In this document: positions 1-14,700 of the stretch, one piece after another
Numbering within the stretch: position 1 is the stretch's first letter
Layout: each line of letters begins with the position of its first letter
DNA from: Glandiceps talaboti
Taxonomy: Eukaryota; Hemichordata; Enteropneusta; Spengelidae
Assembly: GCF_964340395.1 (NCBI RefSeq)
Contig: NC_135568.1
Coordinates: 734,501-798,500, forward strand
DNA length: 64,000 nucleotides
Direction of reading: 5' to 3'
The notes under the pieces: model-generated
The model's database searches: none
What the model saw: the letters and a program-made list of their open reading frames with translations, nothing else
What the model was told of the DNA's origin: nothing
Position numbers and translations under genes: made by a program

Positions 1-608
1 CATGACATGCAAGTGCAAGTGTGGTGTACTCAGGGTATTTGCACTCATGCATGCAGTATTCTCTGTGGCAGTACTTTCACGAGCGTGGCAAGTGAAAATG
101 CAGCAGAAAACTCTGCAAGCACGAGTGCAAATACCCCTAAGCATGCCATACTGGAACTCATGTGGCAATTTGTTTCTTTTATTATTTAATATGTTTTATC
201 GAAAAACAACAAATTTTCATAGAAAATGACACTATGCATCATGTACAACGAACGATTACATCCTCATTTGCATATCATTTGCATGCAGATATGCAATTAT
301 GTTTTTGGTATTGCACTACAGTGCAAATGGGGGAGGTTGTTAGCTGATGTAAGGGATGAGTAGCAGAGAGGAATGTCATGGGGTGGGGGAATCAACCATC
401 TTTTTATAGTCAAATGAGAAGACAGTACACAAGCTGTGCATGACTACTTGTACACATTTCCTTCAGACTTAGTATCAGCTTGGTTTTTCGTTTAACACTC
501 TCTGTACTGAAGTGTAATTACCTACATGTTAATGTGTTATGCTTGAGGGGGTGTCTGGTCTTTTTATTGTTCTCATCTACTCAAACAACCCTACATATCA
601 TTCTATAA

Positions 609-674
609 CGCTGTCACAAAATTCAACCAATGACTCCTTAACACTGTCACAAAATTCAACCAATGACTCCTTAA
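609..674. repeat. Two-copy 33-bp tandem duplication
   Basis: The block CTGTCACAAAATTCAACC plus AATGACTCCTTAA occurs twice in direct succession, almost identical, so it is a recent duplication. Confidence 0.9.
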
Positions 675-1075
675 GACAATGAAGAATAACCATGGACATG
701 AGGCACAACCATCAGGTGAGGTATTACACATGCATAATGTATTATAGATGTTACGCTTGAGGGGTGTCTGGTCTATAGTCACGACTCACATGACAAATAT
801 CGATATCATTTTACTTCTAGCTTACTCTCACTACCTACTGAGGCTTGTCCTACACTATGTAAATACTAAACAGAAAACTATAGATATAATGTTGAACATG
901 TTGGTTTATAGAACAGTATTAATTCTATTAACAACAACAACATCACATCAATAAGAATTCAGCAAGGGGTAGTATCGCTTCCTGACTACATATGGACATC
1001 ACACACTAGTGTAGTAATTTCAATGTGATCATTCCTGATGTAGTACATGTTGTTTTATTAATACTGATCATGTTT

Positions 1076-1157
1076 TTGGCTCTAAGAACAGTATGGTCGT
1101 TATAAACAGATTTACTTGGCTCTAAAGAACAGTACGGTCGTTATAAACAGATTTACT
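1076..1157. repeat. Two-copy ~41-bp tandem duplication
   Basis: TTGGCTCTAAGAACAGTATG and the following ~21 bases (ending CAGATTTAC) are repeated immediately with one inserted A and one substitution. Confidence 0.9.
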
Positions 1158-2757
1158 TGTATCAGTACTAATGTAGTACATGTATATACATGACACAAAT
1201 GTGTTTTTCATATGTACAATCGACTGTATGTCATCTTGGCGATCATTTTGTGGAACATCTCCATCTAACCAGACAAAGAATCTGAACTATCCTGTATCTG
1301 TACACTTTATTACTAATTAATGATCACAGTGTTCCATATACGTCTATTTCAGGAATTTGTAAGGTTTCTGGTGATGAACATCAATTGAGGTTGAAAGAGG
1401 AGGAAACAAGACGTCACAGCAGACAGCCCCCCCCCCCCCCCCCCATACTCAGCTTCTATATACCAAATGGTGACTGGATTTTAAAAGAAATTAAGGACAA
1501 CAAATACAACAAATAAATACTAATGGTGTGATACAATATTATTTGTTATTTGATATTTACCCAAATCTCAGTTATCAGTGACTCTAATTGCCTGAATCAG
1601 GTATGATCATTGGCAAACTCTGTTGTATCTTAGCTTACACTTTGAAATAGACAACAGGACAGTGACACATCGATTGTAAACCTGGGAAGTTCACTACAGA
1701 CTTATTTTCGCATATTTAACTGGAAAACATAAATAAGTAGTGACTACTATGCCTTTTTGTAGATGCATACAATGTAGCAGTCTGGTCATAAACAAAAATG
1801 AATCTTTGGAACAAGCTGAAGACTGTAAAGTTGCAAAATTTTCTAGTGGTGAAAATATCTAGGTTTACAATATCTTGACATTTACAATGTAGTTTTTATC
1901 ACTTTTAGCTCCTATAGCAATAGTGCAACAGTCTGGATGCCAGACAGGTCATACTAGATAGTGGCTAAGAACAGCTACTGTGTTTCACTCTGCATAGTTT
2001 GCAGGAAATTGAGAACGTAATTTAAACCAACATGGCGCCATTGTAGTTATGATATTTTCACAGAAAATATTATCTGACTAAAGGCTTATCTGTCCGTCAT
2101 CATTCACTGAAAAACCTTACATATCCAAGACTCCAATGACGTACATGCAGATAAATGTAAAAGTGCTGTACATAACCTTTCTTTTTACAGTTTTTCTTTA
2201 ACTTTGATCTTTCTCACTATATTTCTTCGAAGGATTAGGAGGTGGATAATCTATAAATTAGTGTCTGAGACAATCTGAACTTAGGTGGAGGAAAACAGAG
2301 TATATTGCCTAGGGAAACTTTAGATTTGAAATTCGATTCCACACTATCCTGTACATGGGAGGAAATTACTGTACCGTAAATTCATTTTTGCTGTATACTG
2401 TCCGTACATAATTAACTAACAGAATTATTTCATAATAGTATTATTTCTGTTCTTATTTTTTTTAACTATGTCATATTGTAATGTCTGTATGATAATCAAA
2501 GCCTACCAAGATCTGTCTGTTTGACTATACATGGAGAGAAGATAGTGATAACAGGAATGTTGATAGATATATGACTAAACTAATGTACATAATACATTAT
2601 ACCATACTGGAGCCAAGTTGAACTAAAAATATGGAATACATAATCTGGTCGTTCTACATCACGACAACGCATATCTACGTCACTGATTCTGCCGTGTTCA
2701 AAATTGCCATTTCTTTCCTTGATTTTTCTTTGATATTACTGGTGTTGGTATAATTAT

Positions 2758-2904
2758 GTTATTCCCCAATATTTGTCTTCATTCAGCTGTAAAATACTTG
2801 AGACCTAAGGATTGTCACTACTCGTCTAGTGACTCATAGTGACAAGGCCCCTTAGGTCACTCGTATTTCCCTTGACTGAATGAAGAAAAATATTGGGGAA
2901 TAAC
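2758..2904. mobile_element. Palindromic MITE, copy 1 (GTTATTCCCCAATATT family)
   Basis: The left arm GTTATTCCCCAATATTTG continues into CTTCATTCAG, and its reverse complement lies at the right end. The interior has inverted copies of the block CCTAAG...TTGTCACTA. Related copies are at 8856-8994 and about 59739-59890. No protein is encoded, so it is a non-autonomous foldback element. Confidence 0.75.
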
Positions 2905-3702
2905 ATCTAAATATACAATTAATGATTAATGAGATAATTCACCTAATCAGATGTATTGAATTATGTCATATCAAGGTAAGGTGTAGTTTTGAACACAGAA
3001 AAATTAACTAAAAGTTCTGAAAAACTCCAAGCCCCTATGACTTTAATAACCAGTTGTTTTATGTGACCTTGAATTTTATGTTCTTCAACAAGAATTACTT
3101 TCAAGAGATTACTGCATTGATCAATGACATCATAGAGTCACACAACAATGATCAAATCAAAAGAACATGGACCATTGCCAGCAATACTGTCTATGTACAA
3201 CACATGGCCTTTGTGTTATTCGGTTGATTACCCTTACAGTGGTAACTGCTGCGACATGAGTACAAATTCTCGGAATGACAACATCACTGTAGTCGGCATA
3301 ACAACATGGTATCCATTCATCTCTAACCCCATTTGGCTAAATGAGAAATCATGAACCAATTGTTGTTCATACAAATGAGTTAACCCCAAATGCTAGAATG
3401 ATGTCAACAGTGTATAAGTAGCATCCTGAGCTGACAAATATAATACCATATTTGGACATAAATATACCATATTTGGACATTACATAACTGCCCCAGTAAA
3501 CACTAACTTATGATTGACTAGAATTCTGTGATTAAGTACCAAGGACATAGTGTTCATGACTGAGTAGGTTGCTTTGGTTGAATTTGACATTTCATCTTAG
3601 GAATTCATTGAGCTAGATGTGATTCGATGAAGGATAGCACCAGAATAACAACACTGTGGTTGTGCTGTAAGTGAAAAATAAACCCTGTGATGTGATGTTT
3701 AC

Positions 3703-3951
3703 CTGAACCAGAGCCTGAAGTTGAGAGGTCCATCATCAAGTCCTTGAGAGACTGTCCTGGAGGCATGAGTGGATTTTCAACATCTGATCCTGTATCAATA
3801 TGTAACCTGGTTTGGTGTTGTCGATGTCTTGCCTGACATACACACAATGTGATCATAAACATGATACACAGAAAACAAATTGGACCAGCAATTATTGCTG
3901 CCAATTCTACAGATCCTAATTCTGCACTCTCTGCTGATGCTGCTTGTGGAT
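3703..3951 (-). CDS. TGFBR1: ALK4/5/7-like exon 3: transmembrane segment and start of GS domain
   Basis: 249 nt after TTGTACAACAG. It encodes an acidic stalk, the membrane segment (LAAIIAGPICFLCIMFMITL, then CVC), a His/Arg-rich juxtamembrane stretch and SLKDLMMDLSTSGSGS plus one base. The donor GTAAAC splits the second GSG Gly codon, the same position as in vertebrate TGFBR1 as I remember it. The next exon should begin with the LPLLVQRT motif outside the window. Confidence 0.93.
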
Positions 3952-5115
3952 CTGTTGTACAAAGAGAAAGTAATCACATAACCCTACATGTATGAGAAAT
4001 TTCAACAGCCAAAATTGGAATATGGAAATTTAAATTCCTTTTGAATTTCTTCTGAGCTGTAGAGACAGTTCAAAATTGTAAAGTACGACATTTTGATAAC
4101 TGACACTTTAAGCAAAGACATATATTTTTCAAAAATCCAAGTTTATGTCAATTTCTTTCTAGTATAGATAAATCCTCAAGAAATATAACATTTAGGTCTG
4201 TACACGATTATCGAGTAATCAATGCTTTGGGGACACCCCCCCCCCCTTTTTTTTGTTATGTAAAATCATTAAATTTGGGTACTCAGTGGTGTTTTTGTTA
4301 AGGGTGGTAAGTAGTTAAAACCTAACTGAGTTCCCTTATTATTTTACCAGACTTCCTCACCAAAATGATGGTGTAATATAAAGGGAACTATGCCAGTTTT
4401 ATGGCATTTCAATCTTTCTGTTACCATGGTTCCCAAATGTTAGCAACAACACTGCTAAGAATACATACCTGGTGTTGTTGTAGGTAAAGGGGGTAGTGTT
4501 ATTTCAACTACCACATCTTTGTTACACATGTGAGTATCACAACACTTCGTTACCATATGGGGTTGTGACTGCTTAGTACATACTAGTGGACGCTCAGGAG
4601 GCTGTAGCAAGCGACTCGGTAGACAGTTAGTTGAGTTTTGGATATCGTTTCCATTTCCGATACGTTTCTTCTCAGAAAAGCAAACACCATCAGTCTCACA
4701 TGTATAGTTACTGTTGTGGCAATAGCTACAGTGGCATAACAAAGCTATAACCAAGAAATGAGAAGACAGAATTAACAAACATGCAAGTCATGTTATCGTG
4801 TTAGATATGAGATGACTTTTAATGACAGTACTTTGTTCCTTTGATTAGTTTCAATATTGTCTTTTATCAGATAGACATACTTAAAAAATACCAAAGTAGC
4901 TGTTTACTTGAAATGCATGTATACTAAATATACTTACATACAGCATGTAAAGAAGTATACACACCAACATATCACATCAAATGCATATACACTGTGGTAA
5001 ATGCATGCATACATGTATATTTACATATGTACATACATACATACCCCTCACACACATATACCCACACATACATACACATATATACATACATACCCTCCCA
5101 AACACATACACATAT

Positions 5116-5175
<60 letters not shown>

Positions 5176-8100
5176 ACACACACAAATGTAAAAGGAAGAT
5201 GCTACATGTGATAAGATTTCAGGTTTAGCATGGGGAATGAAAATATTGATTTTGTCTACTCTTCCATAGGATGTTTTAGTGGCATAATACAATCGATTTT
5301 TGATACTAACTGGCTAATTATTACCTAAAGTAGGTTTTTTTTTCCAGTGGTAATCATTAGCTACTTCTACAGAGTAGACTACAATGTCAATTATGTTATC
5401 ATGTTTACATGGCTACTTGCGTCATTCCTAGTAACACTGTATACTGCAGAGATAATCAGCCATTCACCTCCCTTGACCTCTCTGAACTAGAAATGGCTCA
5501 ATCATCAAATTTCAATATGTACAGATTACAAGGTAACATAGACATTCTAAGAGCCAGCATACATGTACATAATAGACACACAAGCTAGCAGACATTCTAA
5601 GAGCCAGCATACATGTACATAATAGACACACAAGCTAACAGACATTCTAAGAGCCAGCATACATGTACATAATAGACACACAAGCTAACAGACATTCTAA
5701 GAGCCAGCATACATGTACATAACAGACACACAAGCTAACAGACATTCTAAGAGCCAGCATACATGTACATAACAGACACACAAGCTAACAGACATTCTAA
5801 GAGCCAGCATACATGTACATAATAGACACACAAGCTAACAGACATTCTAACAGCCAGCATACATGTACATAATAGACACACAAGCTAACAGACATTCTAA
5901 CAGCCAGCATACATGTACATAATAGACACACAAGCTAACAGACATTCTAAGAGCCAGCATACATGTACATAACAGACACACAAGCTAACAGACATTCTAA
6001 GAGCCAGTATACATGTACATGATAATAGACACACAAGCTAGCAGACATTCTAAGAGCCAGTATACATGTACATAATAGACACACAAGCTAACAGACATTC
6101 TAACAGCCAGTATACATGTACATAATAGCCACACAAGCTAACAGACATTCTAACAGCCAGTATACATGTACATAATAGCCACACAAGCTAACAGACATTC
6201 TAACAGCCAGCATACATGTACATAATAGCCACACAAGCTAACAGACATTCTAAGAGCCAGTATACATGTACATAATAGACACACAAGCTAACAGACATTC
6301 TAAGAGCCAGTATACATGTACATAACAGACACACAAGCTAACAGACATTCTAAGAGCCAGTATACATGTACATGTACATTACAGATATACAAGCTATGAC
6401 CAATATGATCACTGCTTACAAAAAAGTGAGCTCAGAGCAATTCGACCCAATCATGTTGGGTATATGATACTGGTGCAGTGGTAGAGCTATCCACTGACCA
6501 AACAGTTGTGAGTTACTCATCTTTATCATCATGGGACTGGGTATACATGTATGTATATCATGTTTTGAGATCCAACATACAGGGAAAACAGCTATGCTTC
6601 TCACAAAAGAGAAGCCATTACCAATTCCTGCATTGCATAATTTAAATTCTAATTTTCTTGCCTTTTTAATGACTGGTACTTTTTACTTGGAAAATCTAGT
6701 GTGTGACCTCACCCGCAATGGGTAATTTTATAGGGGCACTCTTGTCTATAAAATGCACAAATCTTGTAATCGTGCATCCTGGGGAAAACACTGTGAAGCC
6801 ACCCATGTTATTATAGTAATATGTCCGTAAATCATTATTTTGCATGAAGGGGGCCAATCACCACATCCAAGAATGAACACTGGTACACAGTGTGCCCGCT
6901 AAGCCAATTTGATGCGCCACTGACACACACAATTTCTAGTGAGCCACCAACATTTGGTGTTCCTATCTCTTACTATGTGGTGACTCATAAGAAATCCCAG
7001 TTTTTATCATTTTGACTCACAACAACAAAATGTGGCTATCATTAGAGGACACACTGCTGGTACAATTGGTATCCTTCTTAAGGTCAAGATCATGTAAAAG
7101 ATAACAGTTGTAGCAGGATTAGGAAGACATGTACCAACCGTATCAAGATGTCAAAACACAGCAAACATTCCAGGCTTGAAGGCCAGCATACATACATATC
7201 AATCTAGTTCAAATTAAGTTCATCACATATCACTATCTCAGTAATGTACAAAGTATTGCAAATGATATCACATGGAGTCATAATTTGACCACAGATATAC
7301 ATTCTACCAGTATCAGACATTCTGATGGCCAACATAGCTATGCATGACCCATCTCAAATAGACACATATCACTATCACACTGTACATGAAGAAGTACTAT
7401 GTAAAAGTACAAAACACTGAAAGCATAAAGTACAAACTGAGATCAATAAACAAACTTCGTTCATTTAGGGGAGATGGGGTCTGGTATCAATGTGATTGTT
7501 GAACTTTATTTTCACACTTCTAACCAAATTTTGAAGGAAAATTTCCACTCCTTCAATGATAACACTTCTATATTATGGTTGGTTTCCTTGGTTTGTATAA
7601 ATCCTTACAATAATCAGGCATTTCCATCAATATTAGTAGGCACAATGGTCTTTTTTGTTATTTTTTTATTTAACTTTTTCTATGCTGAGAATTGCTCCTA
7701 GGATTATCTTTTTATACAGACATAAATACAACCATACATTTCTACACAAATCCATTCATGTTTTGGACTGAGTGACAAGGCCATGTTTATACTCATCAGG
7801 ATAGAACTCAACCAAAAATGGACATGTTGATGGTAATGTTTGGTAATACAAATCAAGTCTTGAAAACAAGATTAAGTTGGTGAAACTGATCTATTTGAGA
7901 AAAGATAATTTTTACCCCCATTAACAATAGGTATGTGGCAACCCTGTCTAATGAACCAAATAAGTGAGAACACACTAACAAAGCAATTTACACATGTAAC
8001 AAGAAAGACTAGCCTACTATTCACACTTTCACAAAGAAAATGTAAGCTGCCTTTCAAATTCAAATACAGTTACAACTGTTATAGAAAAGATTCCTAAGAG

Positions 8101-8703
8101 TGAACGCTGCACAAAATGTGTCTTTAGCAAAAATCATCTTAAGCCATGGTTTCAATCCTTCTTGCATTTGTGTAGTCACCAGTGTTGTGTTGTGTTGTGT
8201 TGTGTTGTGTTGTGTTGTGTTGTGTTGTGTTGTGCTGATGTTATGTAAGTGGAGTCCTACTGTACAGGTTACATAGGATTATTATTTTATTGTGGCATTA
8301 ACTTTTTCTACAGCTCTGCAACACAACCGAGTCTCATAGTTAATCCTAATACTACCTGGGCCTTTAACAGTGCAAAACTGACCAGAAAATTTGATTTTCA
8401 ATTTACAACATCATCAAAATGAACTAGATGTTAAATTCTTGACAACATAGTTGTAATTAAAATGAAGATCTCACTAAACTTCTGTGCATGCTTTACTCAG
8501 ACATAGTCACGCTTCAAGGTTAGTTTAACCTACACATAAGTACCATTTTACGACATAAAAGAAGTCCACCGAGATACCCCTGAATGTCTGAATGTGTGTT
8601 TTCTTGCTACAAATGTAACTGTAGATCAATTCTCAGTACTTGTAATAGCATTTTACCTTAAATGCTAAATGGTCAAAATAGAACAAGGTTGACTTTTCAC
8701 ACA

Positions 8704-8745
<42 letters not shown>

Positions 8746-8751
8746 CGCATG

Positions 8752-8798
<47 letters not shown>

Positions 8799-11700
8799 CA
8801 ACATTGCCATTGCTTTCCTCAGTTTTTAAAAAATATTACTGGGGATGCCATAATTATATTATTCCAAATATATTTCTTCATTCAGCTGAAAATACTCGTG
8901 ACCTAAGGGGCCTTGTCACTACTCGTGACAAGGGCCACTTAGGTCAATCGTATTTTCCTTGGCTGAACAAAGAAAAATATTGGGGAATAATATCTAATTG
9001 TTGCAAATAAACACTGTGCTTTGAATGATATCATCACAGTTAGACATACAATGTACGGAGTGATGTATATGACAGCACACCTAAGTAACTGTTAGACTTT
9101 ATATTAGAGGTGCCAAATTTGAAATTTATTACAATTTAAGTTATCAGTAATGATGTGCACAATTGCGGCACATCTTTGACACCTTACTAAATGTTGTACA
9201 AAGACACAAACCTACTTTGGTGATTTGGCTATCAATATGTTTCAGTAGTTCAGTATTCATACTCTATAATTATAGTAACCATACATCATTGTAGATATAT
9301 GTACCATATGGTACATTTGTAGTTGACAAGGACAATCATTTTGCTGGTTACAGGTGGCAACAACAACAACAACAACAACAAAAACCCTGTTCGTGGTTAT
9401 TTTCGTCTTCTTCAAATTTTCAGATTTCTAAATTCCCGACATAGCTTGGACATCTTTTTATATGAATCACTGAAAATCATTTTTATGTCTCTTAAAAATA
9501 GAAACAGTATGAATATGAGTACATGTTGGCGAATCTTTTAATTCATAATCATTTTTTTATTGACTTAGAAATGATAATTAAAGTTGGAGACGAGGGAAAT
9601 TTTGAATCTTTTGTTTTATCGAATTCTAAAATTTTCGTGGGGTCACGATTGTAACTTTTGATTTCTTGTAATCCTGCCGTAGAAGACATGTTTTTTGATT
9701 ATTTTGCTAACCTGAATAAATATAGAGCAGAAACGTAGACTGAAGTATGCAACCCAATAGGGTAATTTGTGTTTGAGTCATAAGTGTTTGCACAATGCAG
9801 AGCTCTAAATTAACTTTTGTCTATGGTAGTCTCAGAGGGTTACCAAGTTCAGAGCCCATATTCCTGAACTGAAAACAGAGTTCCTCTATTGAAAATACAT
9901 GTATGTGTGTTTAAAATACTTTCATGTCTGTAAATCTTCATAATCAATGGTACATTGTACATTGTAGCCTGAGTGGGCTAGCAGCTGCAACTTAAGTTAT
10001 GGTAGCCCCATGACAACAATTGGTAGTCTGTGGACACGGGACGAACTGTTAATTTTGAGCCCGGCAATGGACTTCTAGTCAGCAAACATAATGACACCAA
10101 CTATGGGTACAGAGATAATACAAAATTTCATTTTTTTTCAGAAGTCACTTGTCAGGGGAAAACTCACTTGTCCTCAGACTCCTGATGAATAAACTGATTG
10201 TCCAACCAAAATGTGACATATTGCTTTTTAAATACATTCATATCCGACAATTTGTCATTTATCCTGGATTTTAAAGTTATAAACAAACAAATCCAAAGGT
10301 ATATTTGCACAGTATGATATGGTTTACTCCAATAAAGTACACTGTCACTTCTTGACTGAAATGGCTAGGAGTTTTGCACACTATGACATGGTTTATTCCA
10401 ATAAAGTACATTGTCATTTCTTGACTGAAATGGCTAGGGGTTTTATCAGTTTGAGACATTGTCAAGTGAAAGGATGTAAGTATGAAAACTGACTTTTTGG
10501 CAGAGGTATAGAAAAACATGGGCCAGAACAAAATAATGATTCCATGTATCCTAGTCTAGGTTCCTATATGACGGGTTACGATTACTACCATCATCTCCAC
10601 TCCAAGGACCCAACATTATGATTACTACCATCATCGCCACTCCAATGACCCAACGTTACGATTACTACCATCATCTCCACTCCAATGACCCAGCGTTATG
10701 ATTACTACTATCGTCTCCACTCCAATGACCAAATGTTACGATTACAACCATCATCTCCACTCCAATGACCCAACGTTACGATTACTACCATCATCTCCAC
10801 TCCAATGACCCAACGTTACGATTACTACCATTATCTCCACTCCAATGACCCAACGTTAAGATTACTACCATCATCTCCACTCCAATGACCCAGTGTTCAT
10901 CTCCACTCCAAAGACCCAGCATTACGATTACTACCATCATCTCCACTCCAATGACCCAACGTTACAATTACTAACATCATCTCCACTCCTATGACCCAAC
11001 ATTACAATTACTACCATCATCTCCACTCCAATGACCCAACGTTACAATTACTACCATCATCTCCACTCCTATGACCCAACATTACAATTACTACCATCAT
11101 CTCCACTCCTATGACCCAACGTTACAATTACTACCATCATCTCCACTCCTATGACCCAACGTTACAATTACTACCATCATCTCCACTCCAATGACCCAAC
11201 GTTACGATTACTACCATTATCTCCACTCCAATGACCCAACGTTACGATTACTACCATCATCTCCACTCCAATGACCCAGTGTTCATCTCCACTCCAAAGA
11301 CCCAGCGTTACGATTACTACCATTATCTCCACTCCAATGACCCAACGTTACGATTACTACCATCATCTCCACTCCAATGACCCAGTGTTCATCTCCACTC
11401 CAAAGACCCAGCGTTACGATTACTACCATCATCTCCACTCCAATGACCCAACGTTACAATTACTACCATCATCTCCACTCCTATGACCCAACATTACAAT
11501 TACTACCATCATCTCCACTCCAATGACCCAGCGTTACGATTACTACCATCATCTCCACTCCTATGACCCAACGTTACAATTACTACCATCATCTCCACTC
11601 CTATGACCCAACGTTATGATTACTACCATCATCTCCACTCCAATGACCCAACGTTACGATTACTACCATCATCTCCACTCCAATGACCCAACATTATGAT

Positions 11701-14700
11701 TACTACCATCATCTCCACTCCTATGACCCAACGTTATGATTACTACTATCGTCTCCACTCCAATGACCCAACGGTATGATTACTACCATCATCTCCACTC
11801 CAATGACCCAGTGTTCATCTCCACTCCAAGACCCAGCATTACGATTACTACCATCATGATCATCTCCACTCCAATGACCCAACGTTACGATTACTACCAT
11901 CATCTCCACTCCAATGACCCAACGTTACGATTACTACCATCATCTCCACTCCAATGACCCAGCATTACGATTACTACCATCATCTCCACTCCAATGACCC
12001 AGCGTTACGATTACTACCATCATCTCCACTCCAATGACCCAGCATTACGATTACTACCATCATCTCCACTCCTATGACCCAACGTTACGATTACTACCAT
12101 CATCTCCACTCCAATGACCCAGGATTGCAATATTGTCCTTTAGTACAAAATACATTCCATTCAAATACAGGATAGGTTTATGGAAGTCACTGCAGTTTGT
12201 ACTTGGATTTATTAGGAAAGAAACCTTCTAAATGTGGTCTTATCCCATGTAAGGTAGTTCAATGTACATTACACAATGGACAAAATAGGAACACTGTACA
12301 CTGTACTACCCAATAGATTTAAATCAAGGTTCACAGGAAGCTAAATAATGATTTATGATGTCATTTCTGACATGACGACAATGTCCTCTGACCAAGTACA
12401 TTGAAAAGTAGTAGAGTTGTCTGATTGTTGTCAATGGTTGAATTGGTGAAGATACACTATATCAATGTCTAGACTAACTGTATACAACAAGTTACAAAGG
12501 CTAGGGAGTTAGGTTGGCAGGGTTAGATTAGGTCTTCAGGTATAAGGAGAAGGTTAGACCCCCTAATGCAGTCCTAATTTTTACTATTTACAACAAGAGC
12601 ACACTGTTCTACATTTGTAATATATGGTGATACGTATCTAGGCTAAATATGCCATCAACAGTCTTGACCTACCTTGAGACAAGCTTTAGAAAAGTGGCCA
12701 ATTATGGTATCCAGAGCTAAGTGAATAGTAATTTTAGTATAATAAATCATATCAGTGTTAGTGGTCTAACCCTATTCCTCCTACCCCCCCCCCCCCCCCC
12801 CCCAAGAGATGTGTCCATTTATGGTGAATGGTATAAATCATAGTTATGTTAGGGGTCTAAGCCCACTCCTTCCTCCCTCACCCCCACAGAAAAGTTGCCA
12901 CTTATGGTCAATGATATAAGTCATATTCTAAGCCAACATGTATTCCTATGTATCTCAAGCCTAACCCCCCCCCCCCCCCCCCCCTAGAGAAGTGTCCATT
13001 TATGGTGAATGGTATAAATCATATTTATGCTAGGGGTCAAAGCCAACATGTATACAGTTTAAGGCCACAGCCTCGGCACAGCATGGTACATGTAGATATT
13101 ATGCCATTACTAAAATTACTTGTACCTGCAATTTCTCAGTTTTATAACCTCTGACATAGCCTTGAGGATCACCTGATGCCAAAGTCTAGACAGGTTTACT
13201 GTTAAGACACAATCAGTCATCATACACTGCACCATGTACAGCATGTGACGTCAATGGAAGTTCATGAAGAAGTACATTTGTATGTGACGAGCCAATTGTT
13301 AGTGTGGTGGCTACATTTTATAGGACATTCACGCTAATTGATTTTAATAGACTATGTGAGGAGGACGTCAAAATCATTTGACATGAATTCTCAAGAACAG
13401 GACATTTCTTGTGCATCAGTTTTTTAATGACATGACTCCTTAGCCCATTTCCTTTAACACATACATAAAGTGTTTTGCTCATCTTGACTGTGATGCAATG
13501 AAGAAGCAGGGTGAACAAGGTCAATAATAAATACTGCACTTATCAATCACTATGTTTTGGCAGCTAAAGGATATATAATTACTATTATGTTATGACTACT
13601 GTGATCTGGTTTGTATGTGAATGCTGAGCATAACGTGAATACCAAAGACAAGGATGTAGTGATGAAATGAAACTCATCAACTCATTAGAACTGAGGAAGC
13701 CGTGGTACATGTATTAGTAAGAAATGCAACTTGGTGCATACTTACTTTACTTAATAATACCATATACAGTCACTGTCTAACTTGTTGAAGTCACATGTGT
13801 AAAAATAGAATAAACATGTTGTCAATGTTAATATTTACAGCAATAAACATAGTTAACACCAAATTTGCACATATTTTCACCTTTTCAACAATTCTTGGTA
13901 CCTGTAATATCATTTTACCTCATGCTAGAGGGTCACAATAGAACAAGAAAGTTGACTTATTGTCAGTACCTGTAACAGCATTTTACCTTACACTAGAGGG
14001 TCAAAATAGAACAAAATGGTTGACTTATTCTCAGTACCTGTAATAACATTTTACCTTACGCTAGGCTAGATGGTCAAAATAGAACAAGAAGGTTGACTTA
14101 TTCTCAGTACCTGTAATAGCATTTTACCTCATGCTGGAAGGTCAAAATAGAACAAGAAGGTTGACTTATTCTCAGTACCTGTAATATAATTTTACCTTAC
14201 GCAAGAGGGTCAAAATACAACAAGAAGGTTGACTTATTCTCAGTACCTGTAATAGCATTTTACCTTACGCTAGGCTAGAGGGTCAAAATAGAACAAGATG
14301 GTTGATGTATTTTCAGTACCTGTAATATCATTTTACCTCATGCTGGAGGGTCAAAATAGAACAAGAAGGTCGACTTATTCTCAGTACCTGCAATTGCATT
14401 TTAACTCATACTAGAGGGTCAAAATAGAACAAGAAGGTTGACTTCCTCTCAGTACATGCAATATACCATTTTATCTCATACTAGAGGGTCAAAATAGAAC
14501 AACAAGGTTGACTTATTCTCAGTACCTGTAATAGCATTTTACCTTATGCTAGGCTAGAGGGTCAAAATAAAACAAGATGGTTGACATATTCTCAGTACCT
14601 GTGTGATATGTAGCATTTTGCCTTACGCTAGAGGGTCACAATACATGTAGAACAAGATGGTTGACTTATTCTCATGTGTGCCTATCTAGTCATACATGTG

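Larger units (their letters stand above)
1..3702 (-). other. Intron 3 (part) of the ALK4/5/7-like gene
   Basis: No kinase exon is visible on the minus strand. The stretch holds a 33-bp duplication (609-674), a ~41-bp duplication (1076-1157), a poly-C run near 1427-1443, a palindromic MITE (2758-2904) and otherwise AT-rich unique DNA. The short ORFs here have no recognisable protein features. Confidence 0.7.

Noticed and set aside
3148-3354. A 68-codon plus-strand ORF in intron 3
   Set aside because: There is no recognisable family, it is on the opposite strand to the gene, and it has the length expected by chance.
1-3702. Kinase exons of the ALK4/5/7-like gene
   Set aside because: Looked for LPLLVQRT, GKGRFGEVWRG, HRD and DLG coding on the minus strand and found none; they must lie beyond the left edge.
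10575-12122. Regular arrays that superficially suggest CRISPR
   Set aside because: The units are directly tandem with no unique spacers, and the DNA is animal with spliced genes. The same holds for the other arrays.
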